Source: Chromatium okenii (lineage in GTDB: Bacteria; Pseudomonadota; Gammaproteobacteria; Chromatiales; Chromatiaceae). Taken from it: 64,000 bases of DNA. Each line of letters starts with the position of its first letter. Positions within the stretch are counted from its first letter, which is position 1. A program made the translations under genes and the position numbers. Shown here piece after piece: positions 1 to 10,430 of this stretch. The notes under the pieces were generated by a model. The model was given only the letters and a program-made list of their open reading frames with translations. It made no database searches and was not told the DNA's origin. Location of the stretch: positions 150,001 to 214,000 of the forward strand of contig NZ_PPGH01000035.1 of the NCBI RefSeq assembly GCF_002958735.1, written 5' to 3'.

Positions 1-3000
1 GCCCAAATAATGCCGCCCGCTTCCTGTAATCGTCCGTCAGGATAAATCAGTTTGCTGCCAACTAAACCAGCATCAGGAAAATCAACGAAAGTCTGCACCA
101 GCGCATCTAGCCAGCCGCTCAAAACCACCGTGTCGTTATTGAGAAAGAATAAAAACTCACCTCGCGCCTCGGCAGCAGCGCGATTGCAAGAGCCGACAAA
201 ACCGAGATTGTGCGGATTGCGCAGATAACGAATGTCGTCGCGGGCGGAAAGCTCGCGCTCGGTGTCATCGCTCGAACCATCGTCAATCACTAACACTTCA
301 ATTGCCACTTGCGGCAACTGTTCTGCAATCGAATCTAAACATGCCAGCGTGTAATCAAGTTTGTTAAAAACCGGAATAATTACCGACACTTGCGGCGTTA
401 TGGCGTTGCCACCAGCAATGCGCAGATTTTTTACCAGCGGCGCGGCGTCCATTTGTTGAAGCGGCGAGATTAACGGGGATTGTTCCGCCCAGCGGGATTG
501 CTCGATCCACGCGGTATATGCAGTCGTTCCGCGAAACAGCGGCGCAGCGGCACGAAATATCGCGCTTTTCAACCGATACCGCGCTGCAGTCGGAACTGGC
601 AACCGCTGCCAAATGCGTTGCAACATCGCCACCCAATCTGCTCGAGTTGCCCGCAATGCCCGCCCCAAACCGCGCACCGGTCGCGTCAGTCGCCACGACC
701 GTGAACGGTAAATTTGCGCAATTTCAGCATCACGCCGCGCTACTTCCGCTGTTAATTCAACATGTTCAGTGCGATGTTGTCCGATCACATCGCCCAGCTC
801 GGTGCGATGGTGCGCCAGCAGTTCCTCCCGCTCGGCGCGAGATTGCGCAATGACGTCATTTAATTCAGCGCGGTGGTGCGCCAGCAGCGTATGCGTGCGA
901 TCGCGATGGTTTGCCAACTCACGCCAAGCGCGATCCGCATCGGCAAGTTGTTGAGAAATAACGGCATCGCGTTCTGCTAACCCGCCGTGCAGCGCAATAT
1001 TGGCATCGCGCAGGCGCACGAGTTGGTCAGCGAGCGGTTGACCGCTGCTTTGCCACAGTGCGAACGGGCGCGGACGCGGACTGCGATCAATCAGTAATTC
1101 TGCTGCAAGCAACGGTGCGCCCGGTTCCCAGCGCGGAGTTGGAATCGCGCTGCGCGGCAGGAAATAGTCGGTTTGGTAAAAAAAGTTGTCAGTTAGCAGT
1201 TGGCAGTTGCCAGTGGGAACGTCGGCGCTGAGTTGGGACGGACTGACAATTTGCAGCAGCCGTTCGTTAATCGCTGCCGCACTCAAACCAAGTGGCAGCA
1301 GCGTCGCATCGGTTCGCGTCGCCAGCCGTTCGGGAAATGCACCGAGAGTTGGCGCGACTACTGGCAAGCCAGCAGCGAGACAGGCGCTGAGGGTGTAACT
1401 CCATGTTTCCGGGCACTGCGCCGGAAACCACGCCAAATGCGGCGCTAAAAAATGCAGCCGCGCCAGCAATTCCGTCTCGGCATACGCGCCGTGCACAAAT
1501 AGCGGAATCTCGGCGGACGACGGCACTGGCTCCAGCGGTTCGCCGAGTAGATGGAACTCCAGTGGTAACTGGCGCTGTGCAGCATCTTTTGCGCATTCAA
1601 CCAATAAATTCAAACCTTTCGCCGCTGATAATTGACCGAGCACAACCACGCGCCGCTGCATTTCGGAATGCCAATGCCGAGGATTTGGCGGCGGAAAATC
1701 GCTGGGTTTGAGCAGTTGATCGTGTGCAGCAATCCGCACTTCCAATGTCGACCAAATTCGCTGAAGACGGCTGGCGCTGTCGTGGCTGGGCGCGAGCACT
1801 CGCGCTGCGCCGCGCAGCCAGCGTTCCTGCTCCGCTCGCCACGCCACAATGTCCCGACTCCGCGCCAGCCGATCCATCGCCAAACAGCGAGTGCATTCGG
1901 CTTCCAGCGGTTGATCGCAAAAATAACCGGCGCTGTGCATCAGCGTGATGCGTGGACAAATGAAGAAAAAATCGTGCACAGTCAAATCGTAAGGTACGTT
2001 GAGCGCGTCTAAAATTTGCTGCGCAACGTCCGCAATGCCGAGCAAATGTTGAATGTGGATGCGGCTGATGCGCAGCGCCCGCAGCAGTGAACGCAAACGC
2101 GGAAAATCCTGCTGGCGCTGAAAATTCAGGCTGGCGTCCTCGCCGCGTCGCTGCCAGTTGAGCGTTAAACCGTCGTCACCGTCCGGGCGCAACACCAGCA
2201 CTTCTGCTGTGGATTCAAGCCATTGCGCCAGCTCGCGGAGATGTCGCTCCACGCCACCGCCGAGATCGTGGCTGATAAATAACAGACGCGGCAGCGGCGA
2301 CCGCGCCAGCCGTTGCCAACTGACGCGGTTGCGCAATTCACGCGCCGGATCGTGGCGAATATGTGCTGCAACCATTAAATCGTAGGCGGGATGACGTTCG
2401 CGGACGGTGATTTGCGCCTGCGCGATGCGCTCGGCTTTCTCCGCGCCAAAACTGACGCCGCCGTGATGCAGTACGAACACGTCAGCCGCCAGCCGATGTC
2501 GCCAGCCGCGATAGTGCGCCCGCAGGCTGAAATCGTTTTCTTCGCCGTAACCGTGCCCGAACGCAACCGCGTCAAACAGCCCGACTTGCGCCAAACAAGC
2601 GCGGCGAATGTAGGTGCAATAACCGACTGAAGTCGGCAAATCGACGCCAGCGCCGGCGTTGACGCTCGCTAGCAGCGCATCGAGCGCAGCAACGTCCCAG
2701 CCATTTGGCAGCGGATTATCTTGGCAAAACAACGGGTAACTGCAAATCGTCGCGCCGCTATTGGCGAACGGTGTGACGGTGCCGACATCTGGCGCGAGGT
2801 ACGCAGCAGCACGAAGGCGGTCGAGCCAATCGTTGGCAACTTCAGTGTCGCTATTCAGCAACACGACATCGCGGTCGGGATGCAACGCCATGCCGCGATT
2901 GACGGAAACGACGTAGCCAACATTTTCTTCATTTTCTAATAAAGTGAATTGATTATGCGCAGTAAGCTGGCGCAACCACTCGCGCAGCTCCGGTTCGGGG

Positions 3001-3848
3001 CTGGCGTCATCAATCACGATTAATTCAAACGGCGTTTTCACTGGCGCAGATAACACACTTTCAATACAACGTTGCGTCAGCGCGAAATTGGCATAAACCG
3101 GAATGATCACATCAATCGGCAAATTCGCAGCATTCAACTCGTCGGTTATTGCCGCTATTGATGGTTGGCTGGCTGCCAATTGGCAGACGACAATGAATTG
3201 ATAAGTGTCTGCATCTGCATTCGTTAATAAATAATCGCGTACTGGCGCCGCTAAATTGTCCAAAATCACCGGCGAAAATTCGCTATCTTCAATCGGCACG
3301 AGCACTCGGTCGAAATGCACGATGTCCCAGCCGCATTCACGCAATAGCCGCTCCAGCGTGGCGCGGGTGAAAAAACGCAGGTGCGTTTGATCCAGCAATC
3401 CTTCTTCGCGGTAACGCCATTCGCCGTTTATCAATTCCGCGATCAACCCTGCGTGGGCGACATTTGGTACTGACAGCAACAATTGCCCTTCCGGTTTTAA
3501 TAATCCGCTAATTTGTTTTAATAAAAGTGCTGGCGCGATTAAATGTTCCAAAATATCAGCACAAATAATCGCGTCATAACGCGCCGCCCCGACCAATGTT
3601 GCTGGATCAGTTTGGTTTAAATCTGCCACCCACAATGACCGAAATGCCAATTGCCCAACTTGCGCTGCGGTTGGATTCAACTCAATTCCATCTACTGCGC
3701 AGCCGCATTCAGTCGCAAGATATGTTGCCAGCACACCCGGGCCAGCACCTAAATCAAGTACTTCCGATCCAAAGTGAATGAAACGCGCAAGTTGAGCGAG
3801 TGAATCGTTAGCGGCTGGATTGAAATGGCGATGATAATGATGTGACAT
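1..3848 (-). CDS. Giant methyltransferase/glycosyltransferase, partial (runs off left edge)
   Basis: One uninterrupted frame of 1282 codons starts at ATG 3848 and has no stop before base 1, so the C-terminus is missing. Domains read in order: a class I SAM methyltransferase (about residues 1-210, motif VLDLGAGPG); a GT2 glycosyltransferase (about 240-470, VIDDAS near 280); a GT4-like domain (about 515-850, [17 protein letters not shown]); a charged heptad-like region with repeats of HHRAEL/HHRTEL type (about 940-1045), probably coiled coil; and a second GT2 (from about 1150, VIDDGSSDD near 1189, NNDTV near 1238). It starts 20 bases after wzt, in the same direction. Such multi-domain enzymes extend and cap surface polysaccharides exported by Wzm/Wzt. 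The domain calls are firm; the glycan is unknown. Confidence 0.85.
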   Translation of the reverse strand, partial: MSHHYHRHFNPAANDSLAQLARFIHFGSEVLDLGAGPGVLATYLATECGCAVDGIELNPTAAQVGQLAFRSLWVADLNQTDPATLVGAARYDAIICADILEHLIAPALLLKQISGLLKPEGQLLLSVPNVAHAGLIAELINGEWRYREEGLLDQTHLRFFTRATLERLLRECGWDIVHFDRVLVPIEDSEFSPVILDNLAAPVRDYLLTNADADTYQFIVVCQLAASQPSIAAITDELNAANLPIDVIIPVYANFALTQRCIESVLSAPVKTPFELIVIDDASPEPELREWLRQLTAHNQFTLLENEENVGYVVSVNRGMALHPDRDVVLLNSDTEVANDWLDRLRAAAYLAPDVGTVTPFANSGATICSYPLFCQDNPLPNGWDVAALDALLASVNAGAGVDLPTSVGYCTYIRRACLAQVGLFDAVAFGHGYGEENDFSLRAHYRGWRHRLAADVFVLHHGGVSFGAEKAERIAQAQITVRERHPAYDLMVAAHIRHDPARELRNRVSWQRLARSPLPRLLFISHDLGGGVERHLRELAQWLESTAEVLVLRPDGDDGLTLNWQRRGEDASLNFQRQQDFPRLRSLLRALRISRIHIQHLLGIADVAQQILDALNVPYDLTVHDFFFICPRITLMHSAGYFCDQPLEAECTRCLAMDRLARSRDIVAWRAEQERWLRGAARVLAPSHDSASRLQRIWSTLEVRIAAHDQLLKPSDFPPPNPRHWHSEMQRRVVVLGQLSAAKGLNLLVECAKDAAQRQLPLEFHLLGEPLEPVPSSAEIPLFVHGAYAETELLARLHFLAPHLAWFPAQCPETWSYTLSACLAAGLPVVAPTLGAFPERLATRTDATLLPLGLSAAAINERLLQIVSPSQLSADVPTGNCQLLTDNFFYQTDYFLPRSAIPTPRWEPGAPLLAAELLIDRSPRPRPFALWQSSGQPLADQLVRLRDANIALHGGLAERDAVISQQLADADRAWRELANHRDRTHTLLAHHRAELNDVIAQSRAEREELLAHHRTELGDVIGQHRTEHVELTAEVARRDAEIAQIYRSRSWRLTRPVRGLGRALRATRADWVAMLQRIWQRLPVPTAARYRLKSAIFRAAAPLFRGTTAYTAWIEQSRWAEQSPLISPLQQMDAAPLVKNLRIAGGNAITPQVSVIIPVFNKLDYTLACLDSIAEQLPQVAIEVLVIDDGSSDDTERELSARDDIRYLRNPHNLGFVGSCNRAAAEARGEFLFFLNNDTVVLSGWLDALVQTFVDFPDAGLVGSKLIYPDGRLQEAGGIIW

Positions 3849-3868
3849 GAATGATGAACTGTGAATAA

Positions 3869-5215
3869 TTAACTGAGGCGTTCCAATGCAATCTGTAGCA
3901 TTGGAATTCCCACCAAACCGGTGGTTACGCTGCTGGTGTGGGCGCGAAACAATAGCGCGTCGTGCGCCCAATGATGATGAATGTGCGCTGCCTGTACGCC
4001 TTCGGCAACGCCGATGTCAATTGAATACTCGCCCGGTGGTAAAATTGGCAGCGCAAATAAAAACTTCGCTTCAAACCGTTCACCGGCGTTGACCGCCAGC
4101 GGATTGTCAGCGCGAGTTAAAAAAGTGTTGTCGCCAAATAGCATTTGTCCCAGCCGGTCTTTAACAAAAAAGCCGACAATAACGCGCTCCATCGCAATTA
4201 ATGCCTCGACCACGACCATTAATTGCACCGTGTGACCGCCGACCGCCCAGCTCAAAGTTGCGCCGTGTTCATCGGCAAGCACCACGTCAATGACTCGTGC
4301 GCCGCCTGTGCCATGTGCTGCGGCATCGGGTTGAAAATCAAACAGTTCAATGTCATTGCGGAAGCGACTGTGGTTGAGATAAGGCAGGCGTTGATCGACC
4401 GGCGGCAAGGTTGGACGCGGTGGAGTTGGCAGTTTGGGCGCTGGCGCTGCGACGCTGTTCACGCCTAACTCGCGCCGCTGTTGATCAGAAATATCAGCAA
4501 GATAGGCTTCACAAACGATTTTTGCTGTGCCTTCTTGCCGCAGTGTTCCGCGCTCCAACCACAGTGCCCGATCGCATAAATTGAGCACGGCGCTAATGTC
4601 GTGACTGACAAATAATAGTGTTCCAGTTTCCCGAAATTCGCGCAGAAACCGCATACATTTCTGGGTAAAAAACCCGTCACCAACTGCCAGTGCTTCATCA
4701 ATAATAAGAATGTCGGCGTCAACATGCGCAATTACGGCAAATGCCAGCCGCACAAACATTCCGCTGGAATAGGTTTTAACCGGTTGGTCAACAAAATCAT
4801 CAATGTCGGCGAACGCGAGAATTGCGGGCAAACGGGCGTCAATTTCGCTCGGCGTTAATCCCAGTAACGCGGCATTCATCCGCACATTTTCGCGCCCGGT
4901 AAATTCAGGATTAAAACCCGCGCCGAGTTCGAGCAACGCCGCGACTCGTCCATTGACATGAATCGTGCCGGCAGTCGGCGTTAACGTGCCGCAAATCATC
5001 TGTAATAACGTGGACTTGCCGGAGCCGTTGCGTCCAATCACGCCGACGGTTTCGCCGCGTCGCAAGGTGCACGAAAGATCGCGTAACGCCCAGAATTCAC
5101 GAAAGAATTTGCGGCGTCCGCGCCACAGCGATTGCTTGAGCCGATCCTGCGGGCGGTCATAAATTTGATAACACTTGCTTAAATGTTCGACGCAAATTGC
5201 CAATTCAGAGCACAT
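3869..5215 (-). CDS. wzt: Wzt-type polysaccharide ABC exporter ATPase with C-terminal glycan-binding domain
   Basis: This is the ATPase of an O-antigen/teichoic-acid type ABC exporter (448 aa). Walker [10 protein letters not shown] is at residues 61-69, the signature SSGM near 150-153 and Walker B LIIDEA near 170-175. The roughly 200 residues after the ATPase match the beta-rich substrate-recognition extension of Wzt, which reads the modified end of the finished glycan. I chose ATG 5215 over an upstream in-frame start at 5251 because GGGG sits 8 bases before it and it leaves only an 11-base overlap with wzm. The methyltransferase/glycosyltransferase downstream may make the end-cap that this domain recognises (inference). 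Confidence 0.88.
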   Translation of the reverse strand: MCSELAICVEHLSKCYQIYDRPQDRLKQSLWRGRRKFFREFWALRDLSCTLRRGETVGVIGRNGSGKSTLLQMICGTLTPTAGTIHVNGRVAALLELGAGFNPEFTGRENVRMNAALLGLTPSEIDARLPAILAFADIDDFVDQPVKTYSSGMFVRLAFAVIAHVDADILIIDEALAVGDGFFTQKCMRFLREFRETGTLLFVSHDISAVLNLCDRALWLERGTLRQEGTAKIVCEAYLADISDQQRRELGVNSVAAPAPKLPTPPRPTLPPVDQRLPYLNHSRFRNDIELFDFQPDAAAHGTGGARVIDVVLADEHGATLSWAVGGHTVQLMVVVEALIAMERVIVGFFVKDRLGQMLFGDNTFLTRADNPLAVNAGERFEAKFLFALPILPPGEYSIDIGVAEGVQAAHIHHHWAHDALLFRAHTSSVTTGLVGIPMLQIALERLS

Positions 5216-6011
5216 CAGCAAATCCCCGTCGTGATTTCTGAAACCACGCAAAACCTGCCATTGCTATCATCATTCCCAGCGCCAGCGCCAATAGCCACTG
5301 CGACCAATTCGGCGCAATACCAATAATTAAAACGTTGCGCGTTTGCTCAATAAAAAAAGTTAATGGATTGAGATATAGCAAAGTGCGAAATGATTCCGGC
5401 AGCGCAGTTGCTGGATAAAATACTGGACTGAGAAACATTAAAATAGTTGTCACCGATCCCATGATTTGCGAAATGTCGCGCAGAAATACACCCAGCGATG
5501 CAAGCAGCCACGACAATCCCAACGTTAATAGCGCCAGCGGTAGCCAAATCAATAATACCAAGGGCGCAGTCAATGGCAAATAACCGTTTGAAATAAGAAA
5601 GAATAGCAGCAGCACGATAAGGCTAATAAGCGCGTGAAATAATGCCGATCCTAAACTGACCCAGCACAGCAATTCCAATGGAAAAACGACGCGCTTGACG
5701 TAGTTGACGTTTTGCAAAATCAATAGCGGTGCACGTTGCAGACATTCCGCCAGCAGCCCGTGTACGATCATTCCGGCAAATAAATTGGTAGCGAAATAAA
5801 TGCGGCTGGCGTCGGCGCTGTCCCAACGTGCTTTGAAAATAACACTGAATACAAAAGTGTAAATTGCTAGCATTAACATCGGTGTTAGCAGTGACCACAA
5901 TACACCAAAAGCAGAACCTCGATAACGACTCGCAATATCGCGGCGTACCAAATCACTTAACAGCATTCGCTGCTGCCATGCAGAATTAACGAAAGCGAAT
6001 GGGCGCAACAA
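5205..6011 (-). CDS. wzm: Wzm-type polysaccharide ABC exporter permease
   Basis: Inner-membrane permease of the ABC-2 family that partners Wzt in flipping a lipid-linked glycan. The N-terminal part has the family pattern DLVRRDIASRYRGSAFGVLWSLL, followed by six hydrophobic segments and the typical NPLTFFIEQTRNVL stretch before the last helices. No ATG lies before the conserved domain. TTG at 6011 or 6008, just after the sapC-like stop and about 9 bases after GGGA, is the most likely start; TTG 6062 is also possible and would overlap the preceding gene by 50 bases. The 3' end overlaps wzt by 11 bases, so translation is probably coupled. Confidence 0.85.
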   Translation of the reverse strand: MLRPFAFVNSAWQQRMLLSDLVRRDIASRYRGSAFGVLWSLLTPMLMLAIYTFVFSVIFKARWDSADASRIYFATNLFAGMIVHGLLAECLQRAPLLILQNVNYVKRVVFPLELLCWVSLGSALFHALISLIVLLLFFLISNGYLPLTAPLVLLIWLPLALLTLGLSWLLASLGVFLRDISQIMGSVTTILMFLSPVFYPATALPESFRTLLYLNPLTFFIEQTRNVLIIGIAPNWSQWLLALALGMMIAMAGFAWFQKSRRGFADVL

Positions 6012-6012
6012 C

Positions 6013-6828
6013 TTATTCCCAGTCAAAACGCAGCGTTTCCTCAGCACTGAATGAAAAACCAATGTCTTTCAACGTGGGGGTGGGCTGGCGAAACAGTGGT
6101 GATGGCGGCGGTGGCGCACTGCGCAATTGCTTTTGAGTAACGCTAGCTTGTTCTAATACGCCAATTTGATTCATTGAAAACAATTGCGCGTAAGCAACTG
6201 GTAATGCGGCGCTGCGACGCAATGCCAACCATGCAGTTTCATCAAGAGTATTAAGCGTGGCTTCATCAACTCGATAAATACCTGAAACTTGTATTGCGGC
6301 TTCATTGTGTTTAACTGTGAGCGCCCATGGTTGAATTAAATTCGCAGATTGCAGTGCATCAACTGTTTTTTGCGTTAATAGGCGATCATGCTCAACTCGC
6401 GCTAAAAAATTCATTACATCTTTAATACTTTGCGCTGGCTGTCCATCTTCTTCAAAAAATGCTTCACCAGCGCCCGCAGCCACAATTAAACCGCTCGCTT
6501 CATCAATACACAGTACTGCTTCCGTGCCGCCTTCCGGTCGCGCTAAACCAAATGGATGACTGCGCAGCAATGCCGGAACATAACCCGCTAGCCAGCGCCC
6601 ATCGGGTGCAACGAATAAATTACTATCAGGTTGCAGCGCAGTCAATGCAACCAATTGAAACTGCGCTTCATGTTGAATAAAACCAAGCGGTAATGCTGGG
6701 ACTAATTTGCTCAATTCAGTGACCAGCGCCGGAATGAAATGCAAATGCGCAGCAAAGGCGTAGCTGTTGTAGCGTTGCCAATTGCGCTGCGCGAAAGCAT
6801 CTGGAGTAATTGCAGTGAGTTGAGTCAT
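6013..6828 (-). CDS. SapC family protein
   Basis: A 271-residue soluble protein of the SapC family (Pfam SapC), recognised from NLFVAPDGRWLAGYVPALLR, the HPFGLARPE stretch, the acidic CIDEASGLI/FFEEDGQP segment and the C-terminal LFSMNQIGVLE. The family was first described near S-layer protein transport genes in Campylobacter, and its biochemical function is not established. About 35 residues beyond the domain are Pro-rich (APPPPSPLFRQPTPT). It lies directly upstream of wzm with no gap, so it probably shares the transcript of the glycan-export cluster. The family call is good; a role in surface-layer or glycan export is inferred from the neighbours. Confidence 0.75.
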   Translation of the reverse strand: MTQLTAITPDAFAQRNWQRYNSYAFAAHLHFIPALVTELSKLVPALPLGFIQHEAQFQLVALTALQPDSNLFVAPDGRWLAGYVPALLRSHPFGLARPEGGTEAVLCIDEASGLIVAAGAGEAFFEEDGQPAQSIKDVMNFLARVEHDRLLTQKTVDALQSANLIQPWALTVKHNEAAIQVSGIYRVDEATLNTLDETAWLALRRSAALPVAYAQLFSMNQIGVLEQASVTQKQLRSAPPPPSPLFRQPTPTLKDIGFSFSAEETLRFDWE

Positions 6829-6863
6829 GCTATTGTTTAAAATTCTGTTATTCGTGGATAACC

Positions 6864-6887
6864 AAACCCCGCAACATCGCGGGGTTT
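6864..6887 (-). terminator. Probable intrinsic terminator hairpin
   Basis: Perfect 9-bp stem AAACCCCGC/GCGGGGTTT with a 6-base loop, 22 bases after the stop of the secreted Cys-rich gene and upstream of the SapC-like gene. The T-tract is short (TTT then GG), so termination may be partial. Confidence 0.6.
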
Positions 6888-6908
6888 ATTGGCGTATTCA
6901 AATCTGAC

Positions 6909-8537
6909 TTATTGATACGGATTTGAACGATTCAGAAATTCTTTATACGCATCGGTGTCGTAGGTATTCGGCGGCAGTTGGGTGCTAAACCAAGTGAAGT
7001 TGTATTGAGAAGTAATTGCACCATCAGGAACTTCCACTGTTCCGCCAAATTCTGTGCATTGGCAATTTACTGCGCAGGTTGCTTTATCACCACCACCAGT
7101 ACCGTCAGGACATAACGGATATTGCAGAGTTGGAACTGGCTCTTGTGGATTGGGAATCGTAATGTCGCAACTCGCTAAATTAAATGGACACGCACATTGA
7201 ATTGGATCATGCCCATCTGTAATACAACCAATTGCTGCACCATTAACATCTGTTGCATCACATTTGCATTTTACAAGACAGGTTGCCGATTTATCAGTTG
7301 ATCCCGGGCAAGTGGGATATTGTGGTACATCAATTAAACCTGCGGGATTTACAATATCAGTTTTACATGAATAATCACCACCGCTGCAACTGCAATACTG
7401 GTCATAGCCTCCATCACCATTTACGTCAGCTTGGTAAACTGCGCAGGGCGCAGAAAACAACCGTTTGTGAAAAACTTGCATGTAATACAAGCCGGGATTT
7501 TTCAATCCAAAGCGATAATTAGCAGCTTCCTGATCGCCAGTGTCGGTATTTACGGCTAATAACGGATAAAGCGTTTCGCGGGGTTGACCTGCTTCTAATT
7601 GTTTTGCTGTTGCTTCGTCATAGATTTCAACAAACCAGCTTCCGGGACCGCACTTTTCTTTAGCACAAAACGTTAAATCTACAATTTCATTACCCGGCGA
7701 ACTAAAAACATACCAATCTGGCTCACCTTGTCCCCAAACGAATTGATCACCTTGTGCCACCACACCATTAAACATTAAATTAATCACACCATACATGCTA
7801 ACGCTGGGTGCTAATGGATTAGATTTGCTGGGTACATCATTCGGTTCCATTTCTGCATCAACAAAACCAACAACTGGTTGTGTAGTTCCTAATCCGCTGT
7901 CTTGTAAAACTGCCGCGATTGAATAAGGTGCAAAATTATCTTTAGCGTCTTTTGGTTGTATCATAATGTAGTAGGTTCCAATTAACCCTAAAGTCACGCG
8001 ATAAGTTCTTGCTTGATCGGTTTCATTGGTTGGCACTTCACCAGCAACTGCGGTATCAAAGGTCGCAAAAATACTACCGGCAGCATCGCGTATTGTAATT
8101 AACCAACCCGCTAAATCTCCACTTGACTTAAATGTAATCAACATATTTTGATTAGCAGTTGTAGTTTCGGTATAAAACCAATCTTGGTCATTTACGCTGT
8201 AATTTTGTCCCCAAAAACTCGTGTTGGGTAGCAACGGATCGGCAGCAATCATGTTGTCATTCGGTTCAGTTTCGCCGTAGACCGCAGCGGGAATGCAAGA
8301 AGCGAGCGTGATATTGCAGCTTTGCGGATCAGAGAAACATTGCGCAGTGCCCGTTGTTGTTCCTTCGCCAATACCACGCAAATAGCCCACTGCATCACCA
8401 GCAATTACTCCTGCCTGTTTTTCATCCGCACAAATCGCTGATTTATCGGTATATCCACCCAATGTGGTTTGAGCATTAGCTGTCGTGATAGAACATAAAA
8501 AAAACAAACTGAAACCAATATGAATGAGCGTTTTCAT
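6909..8537 (-). CDS. Secreted Cys-rich protein with two EPND-type domains
   Basis: Unrecognised protein of 542 aa. Residues 1-22 form a Sec signal peptide (cleavage expected after ANA), so it is exported. Two beta-rich segments each begin with an EPND motif (residues 91-94 and 231-234) and continue with DxDWFY / EPDWYVF, as in pre-peptidase C-terminal (PPC-like) domains. From about residue 365 it is Cys-rich: blocks at 407-426 and 473-494 share YPxCP, DKxATC and a final CxC, and shorter relatives (TDKSAIC, SCNITLASC) occur near residues 30-83. No catalytic motif is seen. It is monocistronic, between a terminator and the divergent rluB. Many disulfides, hence an extracellular or periplasmic location, are inferred. 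Confidence 0.7.
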   Translation of the reverse strand: MKTLIHIGFSLFFLCSITTANAQTTLGGYTDKSAICADEKQAGVIAGDAVGYLRGIGEGTTTGTAQCFSDPQSCNITLASCIPAAVYGETEPNDNMIAADPLLPNTSFWGQNYSVNDQDWFYTETTTANQNMLITFKSSGDLAGWLITIRDAAGSIFATFDTAVAGEVPTNETDQARTYRVTLGLIGTYYIMIQPKDAKDNFAPYSIAAVLQDSGLGTTQPVVGFVDAEMEPNDVPSKSNPLAPSVSMYGVINLMFNGVVAQGDQFVWGQGEPDWYVFSSPGNEIVDLTFCAKEKCGPGSWFVEIYDEATAKQLEAGQPRETLYPLLAVNTDTGDQEAANYRFGLKNPGLYYMQVFHKRLFSAPCAVYQADVNGDGGYDQYCSCSGGDYSCKTDIVNPAGLIDVPQYPTCPGSTDKSATCLVKCKCDATDVNGAAIGCITDGHDPIQCACPFNLASCDITIPNPQEPVPTLQYPLCPDGTGGGDKATCAVNCQCTEFGGTVEVPDGAITSQYNFTWFSTQLPPNTYDTDAYKEFLNRSNPYQ

Positions 8538-8792
8538 CGGAAATTCCTACTCTGTAATTTAGGTGGCAGTGCCAGATGTTTCCGCACTGCTAACACCGGC
8601 AAAGTGTAGCTGAATAGCCGTGTGAATCAAGCCAATAATGTATGAATCTTGCCATTAGGCTGTTGCTAAAAAAATACGGCTCTGCGTGTTGTGAATGCAG
8701 AAACGACGGCTGATGTTTTCGATGCCAATAGGTCACTCGCGGGCAGAAGCGCATAATGCGCTCAAAATTCGAGTTTAATTAGGAATCAATCA

Positions 8793-9602
8793 ATGAAACA
8801 TGAGCGCCGTTCACCGCCATTACGTACCACTGAGGAAGCCGTGAGGCTCCAAAAACTGCTGGCTGAAGCCGGTCTTGGCTCGCGCCGTGAGGTTGAACGT
8901 TGGATTATCGAAGGGCGAGTGCGCGTGAATGGCAATCTCGCCAAACTCGGCGATCGAGCGACCAGCACCGACCGCATTCGCATTGATAGCCGCGATGTCA
9001 AACTCAAACGCCAGCGCGATACTCCGCCGCAAATCATTGCTTATCACAAACCGGAAGGTGAATTGGTGACGCGCCGTGATCCTGAAGAACGCGCCACGGT
9101 ATTTCGGCGCTTGCCGCGTCCTAAAGATGGGCGCTGGATCGCTGTTGGTCGGCTAGACATCAATACCTCAGGAATTATTCTATTCACTACTGATGGCGAA
9201 CTGGCGAATCGTTTAATGCATCCATCAGGCGAAATTGAACGCGAATACGCAGTGCGCATTCTCGGCGAACTTCCGCCTAATACATTAGAACGACTTACCA
9301 CTGGAATTGAATTAGAAGACGGATTAGCCAAGTTTGATCGTGTGAGCGATCAAGGTGGAACAGGCGCAAATCATTGGTTTCATGTGACATTGCGCGAAGG
9401 TCGCAATCGTGAAGTGCGGCGATTATGGGAAGCAGCGGGCTGTACCGTGAGCCGACTCATTCGTATTCGTTATGGCAACATTGAATTGGGACGACGGTTA
9501 TTTACTGGCAATTGGCGTCCATTAACCGATGATGAGCAAGCGACGCTAATGGGATTAGCGGGATTAACTGTTTTGGGAGTGCGTAAACCCGGGTTTAAGT
9601 GA
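8793..9602 (+). CDS. rluB: 23S rRNA pseudouridine synthase RluB
   Basis: Isomerises a uridine in 23S rRNA helix 80 (U2605 in E. coli) to pseudouridine. An N-terminal S4 RNA-binding domain (residues 16-65, LQKLLAEAGLGSRREVERWI) is followed by the RsuA/RluB catalytic domain with GRLDINTSGIILFTTDGEL, whose Asp is catalytic, and by EGRNREVRRLWEA. KPEGELVTRRDPE agrees with RluB rather than RluE/RluF. At 269 aa it is slightly shorter than the E. coli protein because it lacks most of the basic tail. ATG 8793 is preceded by AGGA 8 bases upstream. It stands alone and ends at a bidirectional terminator. Confidence 0.92.
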   Translation: MKHERRSPPLRTTEEAVRLQKLLAEAGLGSRREVERWIIEGRVRVNGNLAKLGDRATSTDRIRIDSRDVKLKRQRDTPPQIIAYHKPEGELVTRRDPEERATVFRRLPRPKDGRWIAVGRLDINTSGIILFTTDGELANRLMHPSGEIEREYAVRILGELPPNTLERLTTGIELEDGLAKFDRVSDQGGTGANHWFHVTLREGRNREVRRLWEAAGCTVSRLIRIRYGNIELGRRLFTGNWRPLTDDEQATLMGLAGLTVLGVRKPGFK

Positions 9603-9610
9603 TACAAAAA

Positions 9611-9642
9611 ATAGTCGCTCGTTATTAATAGCGAGCGACTAT
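9611..9642. terminator. Bidirectional terminator between rluB and pdxJ
   Basis: Perfect 11-bp stem ATAGTCGCTCG/CGAGCGACTAT with a 10-base AT loop, flanked by A-runs on the left and ATTTTAAA on the right. It can terminate transcripts from both convergent genes. Confidence 0.85.
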
Positions 9643-9645
9643 ATT

Positions 9646-10377
9646 TTAAATAGGATTGATAAGGCGTTTCATTTCACGCACTGCTTGATCTAAACCAGTA
9701 AATAAGGCGCGGGCAATAATGGAATGGCCGATATTCAACTCGCGTAAACCGGCAATTGCGGCGACGGCGCTCACATTATGATAATCAAGACCGTGACCCG
9801 CATTGACTTGAAGAGCGAGCGTTTGACCGTGGACAACTGCGTTGCGAATACGCAACAGTTCCGTCGCTCGTGCCTGCGGTGAAGACGCATCTGCATATTG
9901 TCCCGTGTGAATCTCAACCACCGGCGCACCAATTGCCTGCGCTGCATCCAGTTGGCGCAGGTCGGCATCAATAAACAGCGAAACACGTACTCCCGCATCA
10001 GCAAGATTTGCACAAAAATCAGTCAGATAGGCCTGATTTGCTGCAACATCTAAACCGCCTTCCGTCGTTAATTCCGCCCGACGTTCGGGAACTAAACACA
10101 CATCCGCCGGTTTTAATTGACACGCCAGCACACCCATTTCGGCAGTTGCCGCCATTTCCAGATTCATGCGCGTGTGCAAAATGTCGCGCAACAGCAACAC
10201 ATCGCGATCTTGAATGTGGCGGCGATCTTCACGCAGATGCAGCGTAATCGCATCTGCGCCTGCCTGTTCCGCAACCAGCGCAGCTTGAATCGGCTCAGGA
10301 TAACGTGTACCGCGAGCTTGGCGGATGGTGGCGACATGATCGATATTGACGCCGAGCAAAATACAGTTGGTAGACAT
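9646..10377 (-). CDS. pdxJ: Pyridoxine 5'-phosphate synthase
   Basis: Condenses 1-deoxyxylulose 5-phosphate with 3-amino-2-oxopropyl phosphate to pyridoxine 5'-phosphate, the ring-closing step of DXP-dependent vitamin B6 synthesis in the cytoplasm. A TIM barrel of 243 aa, the normal length. Visible family motifs are [17 protein letters not shown] at the N-terminus, [30 protein letters not shown], the EIHTGQYAD region and HGLDYHNV. It is last in a same-strand group prfC - YbeL-like - pdxJ, 53 bases after the preceding gene, and ends 4 bases before a terminator hairpin. Confidence 0.95.
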   Translation of the reverse strand: MSTNCILLGVNIDHVATIRQARGTRYPEPIQAALVAEQAGADAITLHLREDRRHIQDRDVLLLRDILHTRMNLEMAATAEMGVLACQLKPADVCLVPERRAELTTEGGLDVAANQAYLTDFCANLADAGVRVSLFIDADLRQLDAAQAIGAPVVEIHTGQYADASSPQARATELLRIRNAVVHGQTLALQVNAGHGLDYHNVSAVAAIAGLRELNIGHSIIARALFTGLDQAVREMKRLINPI

Positions 10378-10430
10378 GAATGTGACTCTTTGCGCAGTGT
10401 TATTGAATAACGATGTCGCTAAGTGACTAT

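Noticed and set aside
364..3781. Several short frames on both strands in the left 3.8 kb that could suggest a gene-poor or decayed region.
   Set aside because: A single minus-strand frame with clear methyltransferase and glycosyltransferase motifs is open throughout; the short frames are in the other phases.
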